64,000 nt of DNA from Micromonospora_I sp040659735 (GCF_040659735.1 NZ_JBFANZ010000004.1:124001-188000); one strand, 5' to 3'; positions 50,359-60,069 are shown, counted from the stretch's first letter. Notes: generated by a model not told the origin, from the letters alone. Translations and numbers: made by a program.

Positions 50359-50418
50359 TCCGATGACGCAGAATGAGCAGGTCGTTGTCCCGATATGCGC
50401 CCGGACGGGAGCAGAAAA

Positions 50419-50814
50419 GTGGCTGTTTCGTACTTCGAGAGATTGGGCGGAGCCGCCGCCATCAAACAGGCGATCTGCCGCTTCTACGAGCTCGTCCTCG
50501 CCGACGAGGAGCTGCGGCCCTACTTCGCCCGGGCCGACATCGGCCGGCTCAAGACGCACCAGGCCGCCCTCCTGGCCCGGGTGCTCGGCGGCCCCGACGG
50601 CTACACCGGTCTTGATCTCGCCTCGGCGCACCACTGTCTCGGCATCACCGACCAGCAGTTCCAGCGGGTCGCCGCCCATCTCCTGACAGCGCTGCGCACG
50701 ACGGGCGCCACCCCGGAGATCGTCGAAAGTGTCGAGCTGACCCTGACCGCCGCGCGACACACCATCGTCCGACAGGATCCGCTGCCACTGGGCGGCCGCG
50801 AAGAAGGTCTTTAG
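50419..50814 (+). CDS. Truncated hemoglobin (group I, TrHbN-like)
   Basis: A 131-residue 2/2 globin. It begins YFERLGGAAAIKQAICRFYEL with the B10 Tyr. RPYFARADIGRLKTHQAALLARVLGG follows (in part PYFARADIGRLKTHQ), and the proximal His is in SAHHCLGITDQQF. Group I members detoxify nitric oxide with oxygen. The GTG at 50419 has GGGAG 7 bases upstream; an in-frame ATG lies at 50395. It is tail-to-tail with the F420-type gene, with a 1-base gap. Confidence 0.88.
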   Translation: MAVSYFERLGGAAAIKQAICRFYELVLADEELRPYFARADIGRLKTHQAALLARVLGGPDGYTGLDLASAHHCLGITDQQFQRVAAHLLTALRTTGATPEIVESVELTLTAARHTIVRQDPLPLGGREEGL

Positions 50815-50815
50815 C

Positions 50816-51448
50816 TCAGTCGCGGGCGAGCGCGAAGCCGATGTCCCGGCCGGCCCCCTGCCCGTACGCGAGCTGGATGAGCAGTTCGGTCACGGGCTCC
50901 AGGTAACGGGCGTTCGTGAGTGGGCCCACGTCGACGGCGTCGAACCCGAGCTCCGTGCCGAGGTCCACAACCGTCCTCTTCGCGTCCGTGTCGTCGCCGG
51001 CGACCGGCAGTGACTGACGCACCCCGCCCAGCACGGGCCGCCCATGATTGGGCGCCAGGACGGTGTTGAAGGCCTTGACCACCTTGGCTTCCGGCAGAAG
51101 GCCCGCCACCGTCTCGCCGGCCGAGGTGCTGTGTCCGATCTCCAGTGACATGAAGTCCGCGGCGAGTGGATTCGTGACGTCGACAACGGTCTTCCCGGTG
51201 ACCGCGCCGACCACCTCGTCGGTCAGCGCGGCGGTGACCGCCCCGAACGGCACGGCCAGAATGACCACATCGCCGTAGGCCGCCGCCTTCGCCGGTGTGG
51301 TGGCGGTCGCGCCGGCCGCGGTGGCGGCCTCGGCGAGCCGGGTCGAGTCGGGGGTGGAGGCCGAGAGCGCCACCGAGTGACCGACTTCGTTCAGGCGGCG
51401 GGCCAGGACGGATCCGACATTGCCGGCCCCGATGATGCCGATGTTCAT
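50816..51448 (-). CDS. F420-dependent NADP oxidoreductase-like (NpdG family) protein
   Basis: A 210-residue Rossmann protein. MNIGIIGAGNVGSVLARRL is the dinucleotide motif, followed by VALSASTPDS where NADP phosphate-binding residues usually lie. VVDVTNPLA and KAFNTVLAP are conserved in the NADPH-F420 reductase family. It may pass hydride between NADP and F420, or be one of the many relatives with another substrate. It is a single gene, convergent with the globin gene. Confidence 0.85.
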   Translation of the reverse strand: MNIGIIGAGNVGSVLARRLNEVGHSVALSASTPDSTRLAEAATAAGATATTPAKAAAYGDVVILAVPFGAVTAALTDEVVGAVTGKTVVDVTNPLAADFMSLEIGHSTSAGETVAGLLPEAKVVKAFNTVLAPNHGRPVLGGVRQSLPVAGDDTDAKRTVVDLGTELGFDAVDVGPLTNARYLEPVTELLIQLAYGQGAGRDIGFALARD

Positions 51449-51570
51449 CGAACATTCCTTCCGCGAAGTGGGCGCGTGATCGCGTCGTCCTGCAAGCTCG
51501 CGGTTACCCCGAAGGGGCCGCCGGAAACGGTTCCGCCCCGTGGCTTGACCCGTGCGACGCGGCGCGGCTC

Positions 51571-51996
51571 ATGCCGGCGCGAGCCGTGACGAAAGGCCGC
51601 CACCCACTCCCCTACTTCGTGCTCATCCTCGTCGACCAGCATCACGTGCGGTACGGCGCGATCGCGCTGATCATGGCGATCACCATCGCGATCGCCGCGC
51701 CGTTCGGGTTGGCCCTGAGCGCCGCCCTCCCCCGGGAACTGGAGGGGACCCTCGTGCTGCTCATGGTGATCGGGCTGCAGATGGTCGCCGATCCGGCCAA
51801 CCCGGCCACCCGCCTGCTGCCGTGGTTCAGCCGGGAGATCGGCACCTACGCCATCGACCACAGCGGCGGCGGGTACCTGGCCCGCGGCCTCGTGCACGGC
51901 GCGGTCTTCGCGCTCGCCCTCACCGCGCTGGTGGCGGCCGCCGCCCGCCTCCGCCTCCGGCACCGCTCGCACCTGCGCTTCAGCGTCCCCCGGTAG
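51571..51996 (+). CDS. ABC-2 permease C-terminal fragment (probably truncated)
   Basis: A 141-residue membrane protein. ALIMAITIAIAAPFGLALSAALPRELEGTLVLLMVIGLQMV (cited in part as LPRELEGTLVLLMVIG) and LLPWFSREIGTYAIDHSGGGY match the last third of actinobacterial ABC-2 type permeases, which are usually over 200 residues. No ATPase lies beside it and no upstream coding remnant is clear. It is probably a 5'-truncated gene, but the frame is open from an ATG. It converges on the NDH-2 gene, whose stop lies 2 bases away. Confidence 0.55.
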   Translation: MPARAVTKGRHPLPYFVLILVDQHHVRYGAIALIMAITIAIAAPFGLALSAALPRELEGTLVLLMVIGLQMVADPANPATRLLPWFSREIGTYAIDHSGGGYLARGLVHGAVFALALTALVAAAARLRLRHRSHLRFSVPR

Positions 51997-51997
51997 C

Positions 51998-53311
51998 TCA
52001 GACGCTGAGCCGCGGGTTGCGCACCATTTCCGGTGCGTCATTGTCCAGCGGCACCGCGTGCGCGGGGAGCACCCCGAGCTGCACGCCCTGCCGGGGCAGC
52101 ACGGCGTCGAGGAGCCAGTCCACCGCCACCCGGATCCGGTTGCCGGGCATCGACGCCAGGTGGTAGCCGCGGGTGACCGCCTTGGCGGGCGGCCCGGAAA
52201 GGTTCACGCTGAACGGGTTGGCCGCCGCGTCCTTGCCCCCGAGGTCGACCGCGAAGCCGAGCTCGCGGTGTCGGTACGGACGGCGCATCCCCTGCCCGTA
52301 CGAGGCCGCGATGTTGCGGGCCACCAGCTTCCCGTGCCGCACCGCGTGCTGCGCGGTCATCGGGGTGAAGTCACCGGGGCGGGTGGCGTCCGGCACGGCG
52401 GCCGCGTCGCCGCAGGCGAAGACGTCGGGATGACCGGGCACGGTGAGAAACTCGTCGACCAGCAGACGTCCCTTGACGGTGGCGAGCCCCAGGTCGGCGA
52501 CGATCGGGTCGGGCCGCACCCCGACACACCAGATGAGGGAGCGGGTCGGCACGGACTGCCCGTCGGTCAACACCACCGCGTCCTGGCGGGCCTCCTTGAC
52601 CGAGGTCCCCATGCGGACGTCGACGCCACGCTCGCGCAGCACCCGGTCCGCCGTCTCGGACATCCGGGGATCAAGCTCGGGCAGGACCCGCTGGGCGATG
52701 TCGAGCAGCAGCCACCGGGGCCGCTGACCGTCCAGCCGCGGATGCCGCCCGGCGAGCGCGTCCGTGTAGAGAACGCCGTGCGAGGCCACCTCCGTACCGG
52801 TGTAACCCGCGCCGACGACGACAAAGGTGCAGCGCGCGCTCCGCTCCGCGGGATCGTCCGCCGCGTCGGCCAACTCGATCTGCTGCGTGATGTGGTCCCG
52901 CAGGAAGAGCGCCTCGGGCAGACCACGGAACCCGTGGGCGTGCTCCACGACGCCGGGAATGGGCAACAGCTTGTTCACGCTCCCCGCCGCGAGCACCAGC
53001 CGGTCGTAGCTCAGCTCCCCCGGACTGCCCTCCGGGTCGGCGTAGCGCACCCGCCGGTCGTCGAGATCGACCGCGTTGACCTCGCCGAGCACGACACGTA
53101 CGCCGGGCAGCGTGTCCGGCAGCGAGACGGTGACCCGCCGGGGCTCCAGCACACCGGCGGCCACCTCCGGCAGGAGCGGCACGTAGAGGAAGTAGTCGGT
53201 CGGATTGACCAACACGATCTCGGCGGCCCCACGGGCCATCCGGGAGAGCGTGCGGGCGGTCTGGTAACCGGCGAAGCCGGCGCCGACGATGACCACGCGG
53301 GGTCGGCTCAT
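51998..53311 (-). CDS. ndh: Type II NADH dehydrogenase-like FAD oxidoreductase
   Basis: A 437-residue flavoprotein. FAD site VVIVGAGFAGYQTARTL, NADH site FVVVGAGYTGTEVASHG and the second FAD contact VFACGDAAAV are intact. It oxidises NADH and reduces quinone without pumping protons. GGAGG lies before the ATG at 53311. The CBS-domain gene lies 137 bases upstream on the same strand. One-gene NDH-2 copies are common in actinomycetes, and the substrate NADH is assigned by family. Confidence 0.88.
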   Translation of the reverse strand: MSRPRVVIVGAGFAGYQTARTLSRMARGAAEIVLVNPTDYFLYVPLLPEVAAGVLEPRRVTVSLPDTLPGVRVVLGEVNAVDLDDRRVRYADPEGSPGELSYDRLVLAAGSVNKLLPIPGVVEHAHGFRGLPEALFLRDHITQQIELADAADDPAERSARCTFVVVGAGYTGTEVASHGVLYTDALAGRHPRLDGQRPRWLLLDIAQRVLPELDPRMSETADRVLRERGVDVRMGTSVKEARQDAVVLTDGQSVPTRSLIWCVGVRPDPIVADLGLATVKGRLLVDEFLTVPGHPDVFACGDAAAVPDATRPGDFTPMTAQHAVRHGKLVARNIAASYGQGMRRPYRHRELGFAVDLGGKDAAANPFSVNLSGPPAKAVTRGYHLASMPGNRIRVAVDWLLDAVLPRQGVQLGVLPAHAVPLDNDAPEMVRNPRLSV

Positions 53312-53448
53312 CTCGCCTCCGATCGGTCTGTCAGGGGGCGGCGGGTGGTGGGTGCCGTGAGCTCCGCGGACCCGCGCGGTAGTCGCGACCGGAAGGGAAC
53401 GCGGACCAGCACCCACCACTGTGTACGGTCAGTCGACCGTGGCCGGCA

Positions 53449-53865
53449 TCAGTTGTTCGGTTCGTCGGTGCTGATGTCCGCCAGCACCGAGTCGGGCTCC
53501 CACTCGACGGCGAGGTCACCGATCGAGACGACACCCACGAGCCGGCCGTCATCTACCACAGGCAGCCGTCGGACGGAGTAGGTCCGCATGAGTTCGGCCG
53601 CCGCCACCGCATCGTCCTGCGGTGACACCATCACCACGTCCTCGGTGAGGACCTGGTTGAGCGTGGTGGTGTTCGGGTCGAGTTCGGCGGCGATCGCCCG
53701 GACCGCGATGTCGCGGTCCGTCAGAATCCCGCGGACCTCCCCGCCGTTCGTCACGATGATGTCCCCGATGTCCGCGTCACGCATCTGTCGCGCCGCATCG
53801 CACAAAGTGCTTCCCGCGTCCATCGTGAACGGTCTGGCCGTCATGAAATCTCCGACGGTCGTCAT
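53449..53865 (-). CDS. Two-CBS-domain protein
   Basis: A 138-residue protein of two CBS motifs. The first has VGDFMTARPFTMDAGSTL and DIGDIIVTNGGEVRGILTDRDIAVRAIA (in part). The second has VLTEDVVMVSPQDDAVAAAELM and VRRLPVVDDGRLVGVVSIGDLA (in part). Such proteins bind adenosine nucleotides and often respond to hypoxia or energy stress in actinobacteria. AGGAG lies upstream of the ATG. It stands between pobA and ndh. Confidence 0.9.
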   Translation of the reverse strand: MTTVGDFMTARPFTMDAGSTLCDAARQMRDADIGDIIVTNGGEVRGILTDRDIAVRAIAAELDPNTTTLNQVLTEDVVMVSPQDDAVAAAELMRTYSVRRLPVVDDGRLVGVVSIGDLAVEWEPDSVLADISTDEPNN

Positions 53866-53980
53866 CCTGTGCTCCTCTCGTCTCGGCGCCGACTTTCGGG
53901 TACCCCGGGTCATCGCCGAAAAACCGGGCGGCGCCGGTGGACGGCCCCGCGCGGCGGGGTGGGAGAGAGAGGCTGGCGGA

Positions 53981-55153
53981 TCAGCTGAACGGCAGCCCGA
54001 CGTAGTTCTCCGCGAGGGTGGTGGCGGCCGGGACGGAGGTCGCGGTGTAGCGCAGCTGCGAGAGCTGGATCTGGTGCTGGAACGGGTCGCCGCCCGGAAA
54101 GCGGTGCAGCATCGAGGTCATCCACCAGGAGAAGTGCTGGGCGCGCCAGATGCGACGCAGGCAGGTTTCGCCGTACCCGTCGATCAGCTCCGTCCGCCCC
54201 TCCCGCAACCAGGCGGTGAGCGCACGGGAGAGCTGCAGCACGTCGGCGATGGCCAGGTTCATCCCCTTGGCACCGGTCGGCGGCACGATGTGCGCGGCGT
54301 CGCCGGCCAGGAAGAGGCGGCCGTGACGCATGGGCTCGACCACGAAGCTGCGCATGCCCGTGATGCCCTTCTCCAGCATCGCGCCCTCGGTCAGCGCGAA
54401 CCCGTCGGCGGCGAGCCGCACGTGCAGCTCGTCCCAGATCCGGGCGTCCGACCAGTCTTCGATCCGTTCGTCCGGTGCCACCTGCAGGTAGAGGCGGGTG
54501 ACCTGGGGGGACCGCATGCTGTGCAGAGCGAAGCCGCGCTCGTGGTAGCAGTAGATCAACTCGTCGTGCGACGGCGGCGTCTCGGCCAGGATCCCGAGCC
54601 AGGCGAACGGGTACGTCTGCTCATAAGCGGTCACGAGGCCGGCGGGGACAGCGCTGCGGCTGACCCCGTGGAACCCGTCGCAGCCGGCGATCGCGTCGCA
54701 GCGTACCTCCTGTGCGGTGCCGTCCGCGTCGCGGAAGGTCACCCGTGGCTCGTTGCCGTCCACATCGTGCAGGGTCACGTCGCTGACCTCGAAACGCAGG
54801 TCGCCCTGCGCGGCGATCCGTGCCGCGATCAGATCCTTGACCACCTCCTGCTGCCCGTAGACGGTAATCGACCGCCCGGTCAGGGCCGCGAAGTCGATGC
54901 GGTGGTCCGCGCCGTCGAAGCGCAGCGAGATGCCCTCGTGGGGCAGCCCTTCGGAGTCCATCCGCTCGCCGAGCCCGACCGAGCGCAGCAACTCGACCGT
55001 CGGCTGTTCGAGCACGCCGGCCCGGACGCGCCGCTCCACGTACTCCCGGCTCCGTGTCTCGAGCACGACGGAGTCGATCCCGGCCATCGCCAGGAGATGG
55101 GAGAGGAGCAGGCCGGCGGGACCGGCGCCGACGATCGCGACCTGGGTGCGCAC
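53981..55153 (-). CDS. pobA: 4-hydroxybenzoate 3-monooxygenase
   Basis: A 390-residue FAD monooxygenase. It has the GAGPAGLLL dinucleotide site, the SREYVERRVRAGVLEQPTV start typical of PobA, a middle DG motif (AGCDGFHGVSR) and GDAAHIVPPTGAKGMNLAIAD. It converts 4-hydroxybenzoate to protocatechuate. No pca genes follow in this window. An IclR regulator gene lies divergent, 117 bases away, with an operator-like palindrome between. The match over the full length is strong. Confidence 0.94.
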   Translation of the reverse strand: MRTQVAIVGAGPAGLLLSHLLAMAGIDSVVLETRSREYVERRVRAGVLEQPTVELLRSVGLGERMDSEGLPHEGISLRFDGADHRIDFAALTGRSITVYGQQEVVKDLIAARIAAQGDLRFEVSDVTLHDVDGNEPRVTFRDADGTAQEVRCDAIAGCDGFHGVSRSAVPAGLVTAYEQTYPFAWLGILAETPPSHDELIYCYHERGFALHSMRSPQVTRLYLQVAPDERIEDWSDARIWDELHVRLAADGFALTEGAMLEKGITGMRSFVVEPMRHGRLFLAGDAAHIVPPTGAKGMNLAIADVLQLSRALTAWLREGRTELIDGYGETCLRRIWRAQHFSWWMTSMLHRFPGGDPFQHQIQLSQLRYTATSVPAATTLAENYVGLPFS

Positions 55154-55229
55154 CAGAACCTCCGTGGGATCGGTCGGTGGGGAACGTTGGGATGATCATG
55201 TGTCATCCGCCACGCGGATCAGAGGCGGC

Positions 55230-55244
55230 TTCCGTTGGACGGAA
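55230..55244. promoter_or_regulatory. IclR-type operator between pobA and the regulator gene
   Basis: TTCCGTTGGACGGAA is a perfect inverted repeat of 6-bp arms with a 3-bp centre, in the 117-bp divergent gap. IclR family sites have this short-arm form. It would overlap the coding region if the regulator started at 55235, which supports the 55271 start. Confidence 0.6.
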
Positions 55245-55270
55245 AGCCAACCTCGCGGCAGGATCGGCCC

Positions 55271-56050
55271 ATGCCGCACCGGGTCGACGCCGCCGCCCCC
55301 GGCAACTCCGTCACCTCCCGCGCACTGCGCGTGCTCGAGGCCTTCTCGGCGCAGCGCCGCGAGCTGACCCTGTCCGAGATCGCCCGGTTCACCGGGCTGC
55401 CGCTGACCACGGCCCACCGGCTCATCGCCGACCTCGCGGAGTGGGGCGCGCTGGAGCGGGACGAGCAGGGGCACTACCGGATCGGGCTACGGCTGTGGGA
55501 GGTGGCCGCCCTCGCGCCGCGCAGCGTCGGGCTGCGCGAGGCCGCGCTCCCTTTCCTGGAAGACCTGTACGAAGCGACCCACGAGAACGTGCACCTGGCG
55601 GTCCGCGACGGCGACGAGGCGCTGTACGTCGAGCGCATCTCGGGCCGGGGCGCGGTGAGCGTCGTCTCCCGGGTCGGCGGGCGGCTGCCGCTGCACGCCA
55701 CCGGCGTCGGGCTCGTCCTGCTCGCCTATGCGGACACCGAGGTTCAGGAGCGGATCCTCGGCGCACCGCTGCGGCGCTTCACCGACCGCACACTCACCTC
55801 CCCCGCTGAGCTGCGGCGGGTCCTGGCGGAGGTGCGGCGCACCCGGATCGGGATCAGCCGGGGCTATCTGGAGGAGAACGCGCTCTCGGTGGCGGCGCCC
55901 GTGGCCGGGCCGTCCGGCACGGTGGTGGCGGCCCTGTCGATCGTCGTACCGATGTCGCGGGCGCCGGGCCCTTTCCTGCCGGCCGTGACGGCGGCGGCGC
56001 GGGGGGTGTCGCGCGCGCTCGGCGGGCCCACCGCACGACCCGGCCCCTGA
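55271..56050 (+). CDS. IclR family transcriptional regulator
   Basis: A 259-residue regulator. The N-terminal winged helix SRALRVLEAFSAQRRELTL is followed by EIARFTGLPLTTAHRLI. The C-terminal effector domain has VHLAVRDGDEALYVERISG and LPLHATGVGLVLLAYA. Similar PobR/PcaR proteins sense 4-hydroxybenzoate or protocatechuate, and the divergent pobA makes this likely. The ATG at 55271 follows an AGGA site at 7 bases. It is convergent with asd, and repeat A copy 5 lies between. Confidence 0.9.
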   Translation: MPHRVDAAAPGNSVTSRALRVLEAFSAQRRELTLSEIARFTGLPLTTAHRLIADLAEWGALERDEQGHYRIGLRLWEVAALAPRSVGLREAALPFLEDLYEATHENVHLAVRDGDEALYVERISGRGAVSVVSRVGGRLPLHATGVGLVLLAYADTEVQERILGAPLRRFTDRTLTSPAELRRVLAEVRRTRIGISRGYLEENALSVAAPVAGPSGTVVAALSIVVPMSRAPGPFLPAVTAAARGVSRALGGPTARPGP

Positions 56051-56081
56051 CCCGTCGCCCGCTGCTACCCCCGCTGGGCGC

Positions 56082-56162
56082 CGTCGATCAAGGCCGTATT
56101 CCCATGGGTCGATCTCCGATCGGGTGAATACGGCCTTGATCGACGAGCTATTCCTTGATCGG
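56082..56162. repeat. Palindromic repeat A, copy 5, with a compensatory base change
   Basis: Arms CGTCGATCAAGGCCGTATTC and GAATACGGCCTTGATCGACG are perfectly complementary, and a half site TTCCTTGATCGGC follows to 56162. Where copy 1 has GGACG/CGTCC this copy has GGCCG/CGGCC, so both arms changed together. It lies between convergent genes. Confidence 0.9.
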
Positions 56163-56171
56163 CACGCCGGG

Positions 56172-57200
<1,029 letters not shown>

Positions 57201-57282
57201 GCGGCGAGGCTACCGATGCGACCGCCCCAACCAGGAATGAATTCCCGCGTTGTGGCGCACGCCGCGTCCCCGACAGCCCCCT

Positions 57283-57308
57283 CCCGACGATCTTGCAGTT
57301 TTAGCGCC
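57283..57308. repeat. Repeat B, copy 3 (half copy)
   Basis: CCCGACGATCTTGCAGTT followed by TTAGCGCC, one arm of family B without its partner. A nearby GTTGTGGCGCAC (57249-57260) resembles the loop of copy 1. It lies in the gap before asd, downstream of the M16 gene end. Confidence 0.65.
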
Positions 57309-57363
57309 TCACGTGTGGAAATTATTCGGCGTCCGACCCGTGCGGGACCGGCGGGACGGACCG

Positions 57364-58710
57364 CTAGACGGTCGCGTTGAGGAGATCGCCGAGGCCGGTC
57401 GCGGCCAGGTCGTCCCGGATCGCCGCGGCGTCCCCCTCGACCACCATCGTCAGCCCCTCGGCGCGCAGATGCGTCGCGGCCGCCGCCGAGACGTCGGCGA
57501 CCGAGGCCGAGAGGAGTTCTTCGCGCAGCCGCGCGTGGTAGTCATCGGGGAGCCCGTAGACGACCAGCGTGGAGAGCGCCCCCGCGATGGCCCGCGGCGT
57601 CTGCAGCTCCACCGAGAGCTGACCGGCCCGCCACGAGCGGGCCACCTCCAACTCCGGCTCCGTCACTCCGGCCTCCTGGGTACGGGCGATCTCCGCGACG
57701 GCGTCCACGAGTGCCGGCGCGGTGACCGCGGTCTGCACGTTGGAGCTGACCACGAAACGGCCGAACCGGCGGGAGAGCCCGAAGTCCGACCGGATGCCGT
57801 ACGTGTAACCGCGCACCTCACGGATGAGATGGTTGAGCCGGGACGTGAAAGCGCCGCCGAGCACGGTGGAGACCAGCGACATCGACACATAGTCGGGGTG
57901 CGCCCGGTGCGGCGCGGGATGGCCCAGCCGCAGCGTCGACTGGACCGAGCCGGGGCGGTCGACCACGATGATCCGCCGCTCGGTGCGGGTCGGCACCCGC
58001 AGCGGCTCACCGGGATCGACCGGCTCGGCCCGGGCGCCGGCGAACGCGGTGGCGCCGAGCACGTCCAGATCGAGCCGCTCCAGGTCACCGACGACGAGGA
58101 GGGTCCCGGTCCGGGTCAGCCAACTGCGGTGGAATGCGACCACGTCCTCGACGGTGACCGCCTCAACCGAGTCGGGGTCGCCGTCCATCGGCCGGCCGGG
58201 CCGCTGGTCGACACCGAACAGATCGGCGCGCAGCGCGGCGTCCGCGCGGGGGCCGGGATTCGCCCAGTACATCCGCAACGACGTCACCTCGTCGTCGCGC
58301 ACCCGGAGCACGTCGGCCGGATCCAGCCGCGGGGTGCGGACCGCCTCGGCGAGCAGCTCGACCGCGGCCGGAAGCCGCTCCACCGGCACCTGCACGCCCA
58401 CCCGGAACGAATCCCAGTCGACCGCCATCGACAGCTCGGTACCGAGCCCTTCCAGCGCGAGCGCGTACGCCGTCGAGTCCCGCGCCGCCGTCCCCTCCTC
58501 CAGCGCCTTGGCCATCACGCCGGTGAGCCCTTCCCGCCCGGACGGCTCGCGCAGCGCGCCCGCGTCGAGGAGCAGGGTCGCCACGGCGAGCTGGTGGCCG
58601 GGCAGATGCGCGCCGACCACCTCTCCCCCGGCGACCGACCGACGGACCACGGGTGGGAAGCGGTAGGGGCGGGACTCGCCCGTCCCCGGACGCTCAGTTG
58701 TCAGAGTCAC
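57364..58710 (-). CDS. M16 family peptidase-like protein, catalytic site missing
   Basis: A 448-residue M16 fold. The usual HxxEH is replaced by HQLAVATLLLDAGA, so it has no zinc site. Its C-terminal half keeps the R-Y pair region (IREVRGYTYGIRSDF) that binds substrate. In two-gene M16B proteases the active subunit pairs with such an inactive one. The GTG overlaps the upstream active-subunit gene by 4 bases (GTGA). It is the second gene of the pair. Confidence 0.88.
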   Translation of the reverse strand: MTLTTERPGTGESRPYRFPPVVRRSVAGGEVVGAHLPGHQLAVATLLLDAGALREPSGREGLTGVMAKALEEGTAARDSTAYALALEGLGTELSMAVDWDSFRVGVQVPVERLPAAVELLAEAVRTPRLDPADVLRVRDDEVTSLRMYWANPGPRADAALRADLFGVDQRPGRPMDGDPDSVEAVTVEDVVAFHRSWLTRTGTLLVVGDLERLDLDVLGATAFAGARAEPVDPGEPLRVPTRTERRIIVVDRPGSVQSTLRLGHPAPHRAHPDYVSMSLVSTVLGGAFTSRLNHLIREVRGYTYGIRSDFGLSRRFGRFVVSSNVQTAVTAPALVDAVAEIARTQEAGVTEPELEVARSWRAGQLSVELQTPRAIAGALSTLVVYGLPDDYHARLREELLSASVADVSAAAATHLRAEGLTMVVEGDAAAIRDDLAATGLGDLLNATV

Positions 58711-59999
58711 GCCTTCGCCTCCGGCACGTAGGTCAGGGTTGCCCGGTCGAGCGGCCGCAGCAGCTCCGCAGCGATCCCGCTGGCGCGCTCCGCGGTGACG
58801 GAGAGCCATCCGGGCAGCCGGTCGGCGGCCCGCGCCGGATCCCCGAACTGCAGCGCGTAGCGCCCCAGCGTGTCCGCCCGCCCCTCGAAGGTGGCGAGGT
58901 GTCGCCACCAGCTGGTGGTCAGCAACGCGCGGGCCCGCTCCAGTTCGGACTCCGTCACCCCGCCGGCCGCGAACTCGTCGACCACCTCGACCAGCCCCGC
59001 CTCCAACTCCTCGGCGGTGACGCCGGGTCGGGCGGTCGCGGTGATGATCAGCGGCGCGGCGGCGTAGGCGAGGTCCACGCCGTACGAGCCGATGTTGTCC
59101 GGTTGCGCGAGCCGCGCCCCGTCCGCGAGGCGCTGGTAGAGGCGGCTTCCCCGGCCACTGCCGAGCACCGTGGAGAGGACGGTGACCGCGTCGTACTCGG
59201 GGGTGCCGAACGGGTAGGTCCGGTGCGCCAGGTAGGTCCGGGGCGCCGGCACGTCGGCGACCACCCGCTCGCGCGCCGGCCCACCGGCGATCACCAGGTG
59301 CTGCCCGTCGGGCGCCGGTGGGATGTCCGGGCGCGGCCGAAGGCCACCGAAGAACTTGTCGGCGAGGGCGAACACCTCGTGGGGGTCGGCGTCGCCGACC
59401 ACGGTGAGGACCGCGTTGTTGGGCGCGTAGTAGGTCTCGTGGAAGGCCTGGAACGTCGCCAGGTCCGCGGCGTTCAGATCCTCCATCGACCCGATGGTCG
59501 CGTGGTGGTAAGGGTGGTTGGGCGGGTAGAGCAGCGGCAGCAGACGCAGCCAGGCGTCGCCGTACGGGACGTTCTCGTAGCGCTGCCGACGCTCGTTCTT
59601 CACCACCTCGCGCTGGTTGTCGAGCGTCTCCTGGGTCAGCGCCGGCACCAGACCGCCCATGCGGTCGGCTTCCAGCCACAACGCGAGCGCGAGGTGCTCG
59701 GCCGGCACGGTCTCGAAATAGTTGGTCCGGTCCGGGTTGGTGGTGGCGTTGAGCGAACCGCCGGCGCCCTGGATCAACTTCATGTGCTCGGTCTTCGCCA
59801 CGTTGACCGAGCCCTCGAACATCAGGTGTTCGAAGAGATGGGCGAACCCGGTCTGCCGCTCCGGCTCGTGCCGCGATCCGATGTCGTACCAGAGATTGAC
59901 GGCGACGACGGGCGCGCTGCGGTCCTGGCTGACGGTCACCCGCAATCCGTTGTCGAGGCGGGTGGTCTCGATCGGCCAGGGATACCCGTTCGGCGACAT
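58707..59999 (-). CDS. M16 family zinc peptidase (active subunit)
   Basis: A 430-residue peptidase. The inverted zinc motif HLFEHLMFEGS and the later Glu (about 70 residues on, in NERRQRYENVPYG region) are present. It likely forms a heterodimer with the inactive subunit encoded next. Substrates are short peptides, perhaps extracellular or signal peptides; no signal peptide is seen here. The ATG gives MSPNGYPWPIETTRLDNGLR. The next gene starts within its stop (GTGA). Confidence 0.9.
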   Translation of the reverse strand: MSPNGYPWPIETTRLDNGLRVTVSQDRSAPVVAVNLWYDIGSRHEPERQTGFAHLFEHLMFEGSVNVAKTEHMKLIQGAGGSLNATTNPDRTNYFETVPAEHLALALWLEADRMGGLVPALTQETLDNQREVVKNERRQRYENVPYGDAWLRLLPLLYPPNHPYHHATIGSMEDLNAADLATFQAFHETYYAPNNAVLTVVGDADPHEVFALADKFFGGLRPRPDIPPAPDGQHLVIAGGPARERVVADVPAPRTYLAHRTYPFGTPEYDAVTVLSTVLGSGRGSRLYQRLADGARLAQPDNIGSYGVDLAYAAAPLIITATARPGVTAEELEAGLVEVVDEFAAGGVTESELERARALLTTSWWRHLATFEGRADTLGRYALQFGDPARAADRLPGWLSVTAERASGIAAELLRPLDRATLTYVPEAKA

Positions 60000-60069
60000 G
60001 TGGCCGACGTTATCGGATCGCGGGCGGGCCCGTCGCGACAGCCACGCAGGGGGTTCCCGCGAGGTGACG

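Noticed and set aside
57364..59679. A single 771-codon frame joining both M16 genes.
   Set aside because: Its first half is out of frame with the active subunit. The real genes are two, with a GTGA overlap at 58707-58710.
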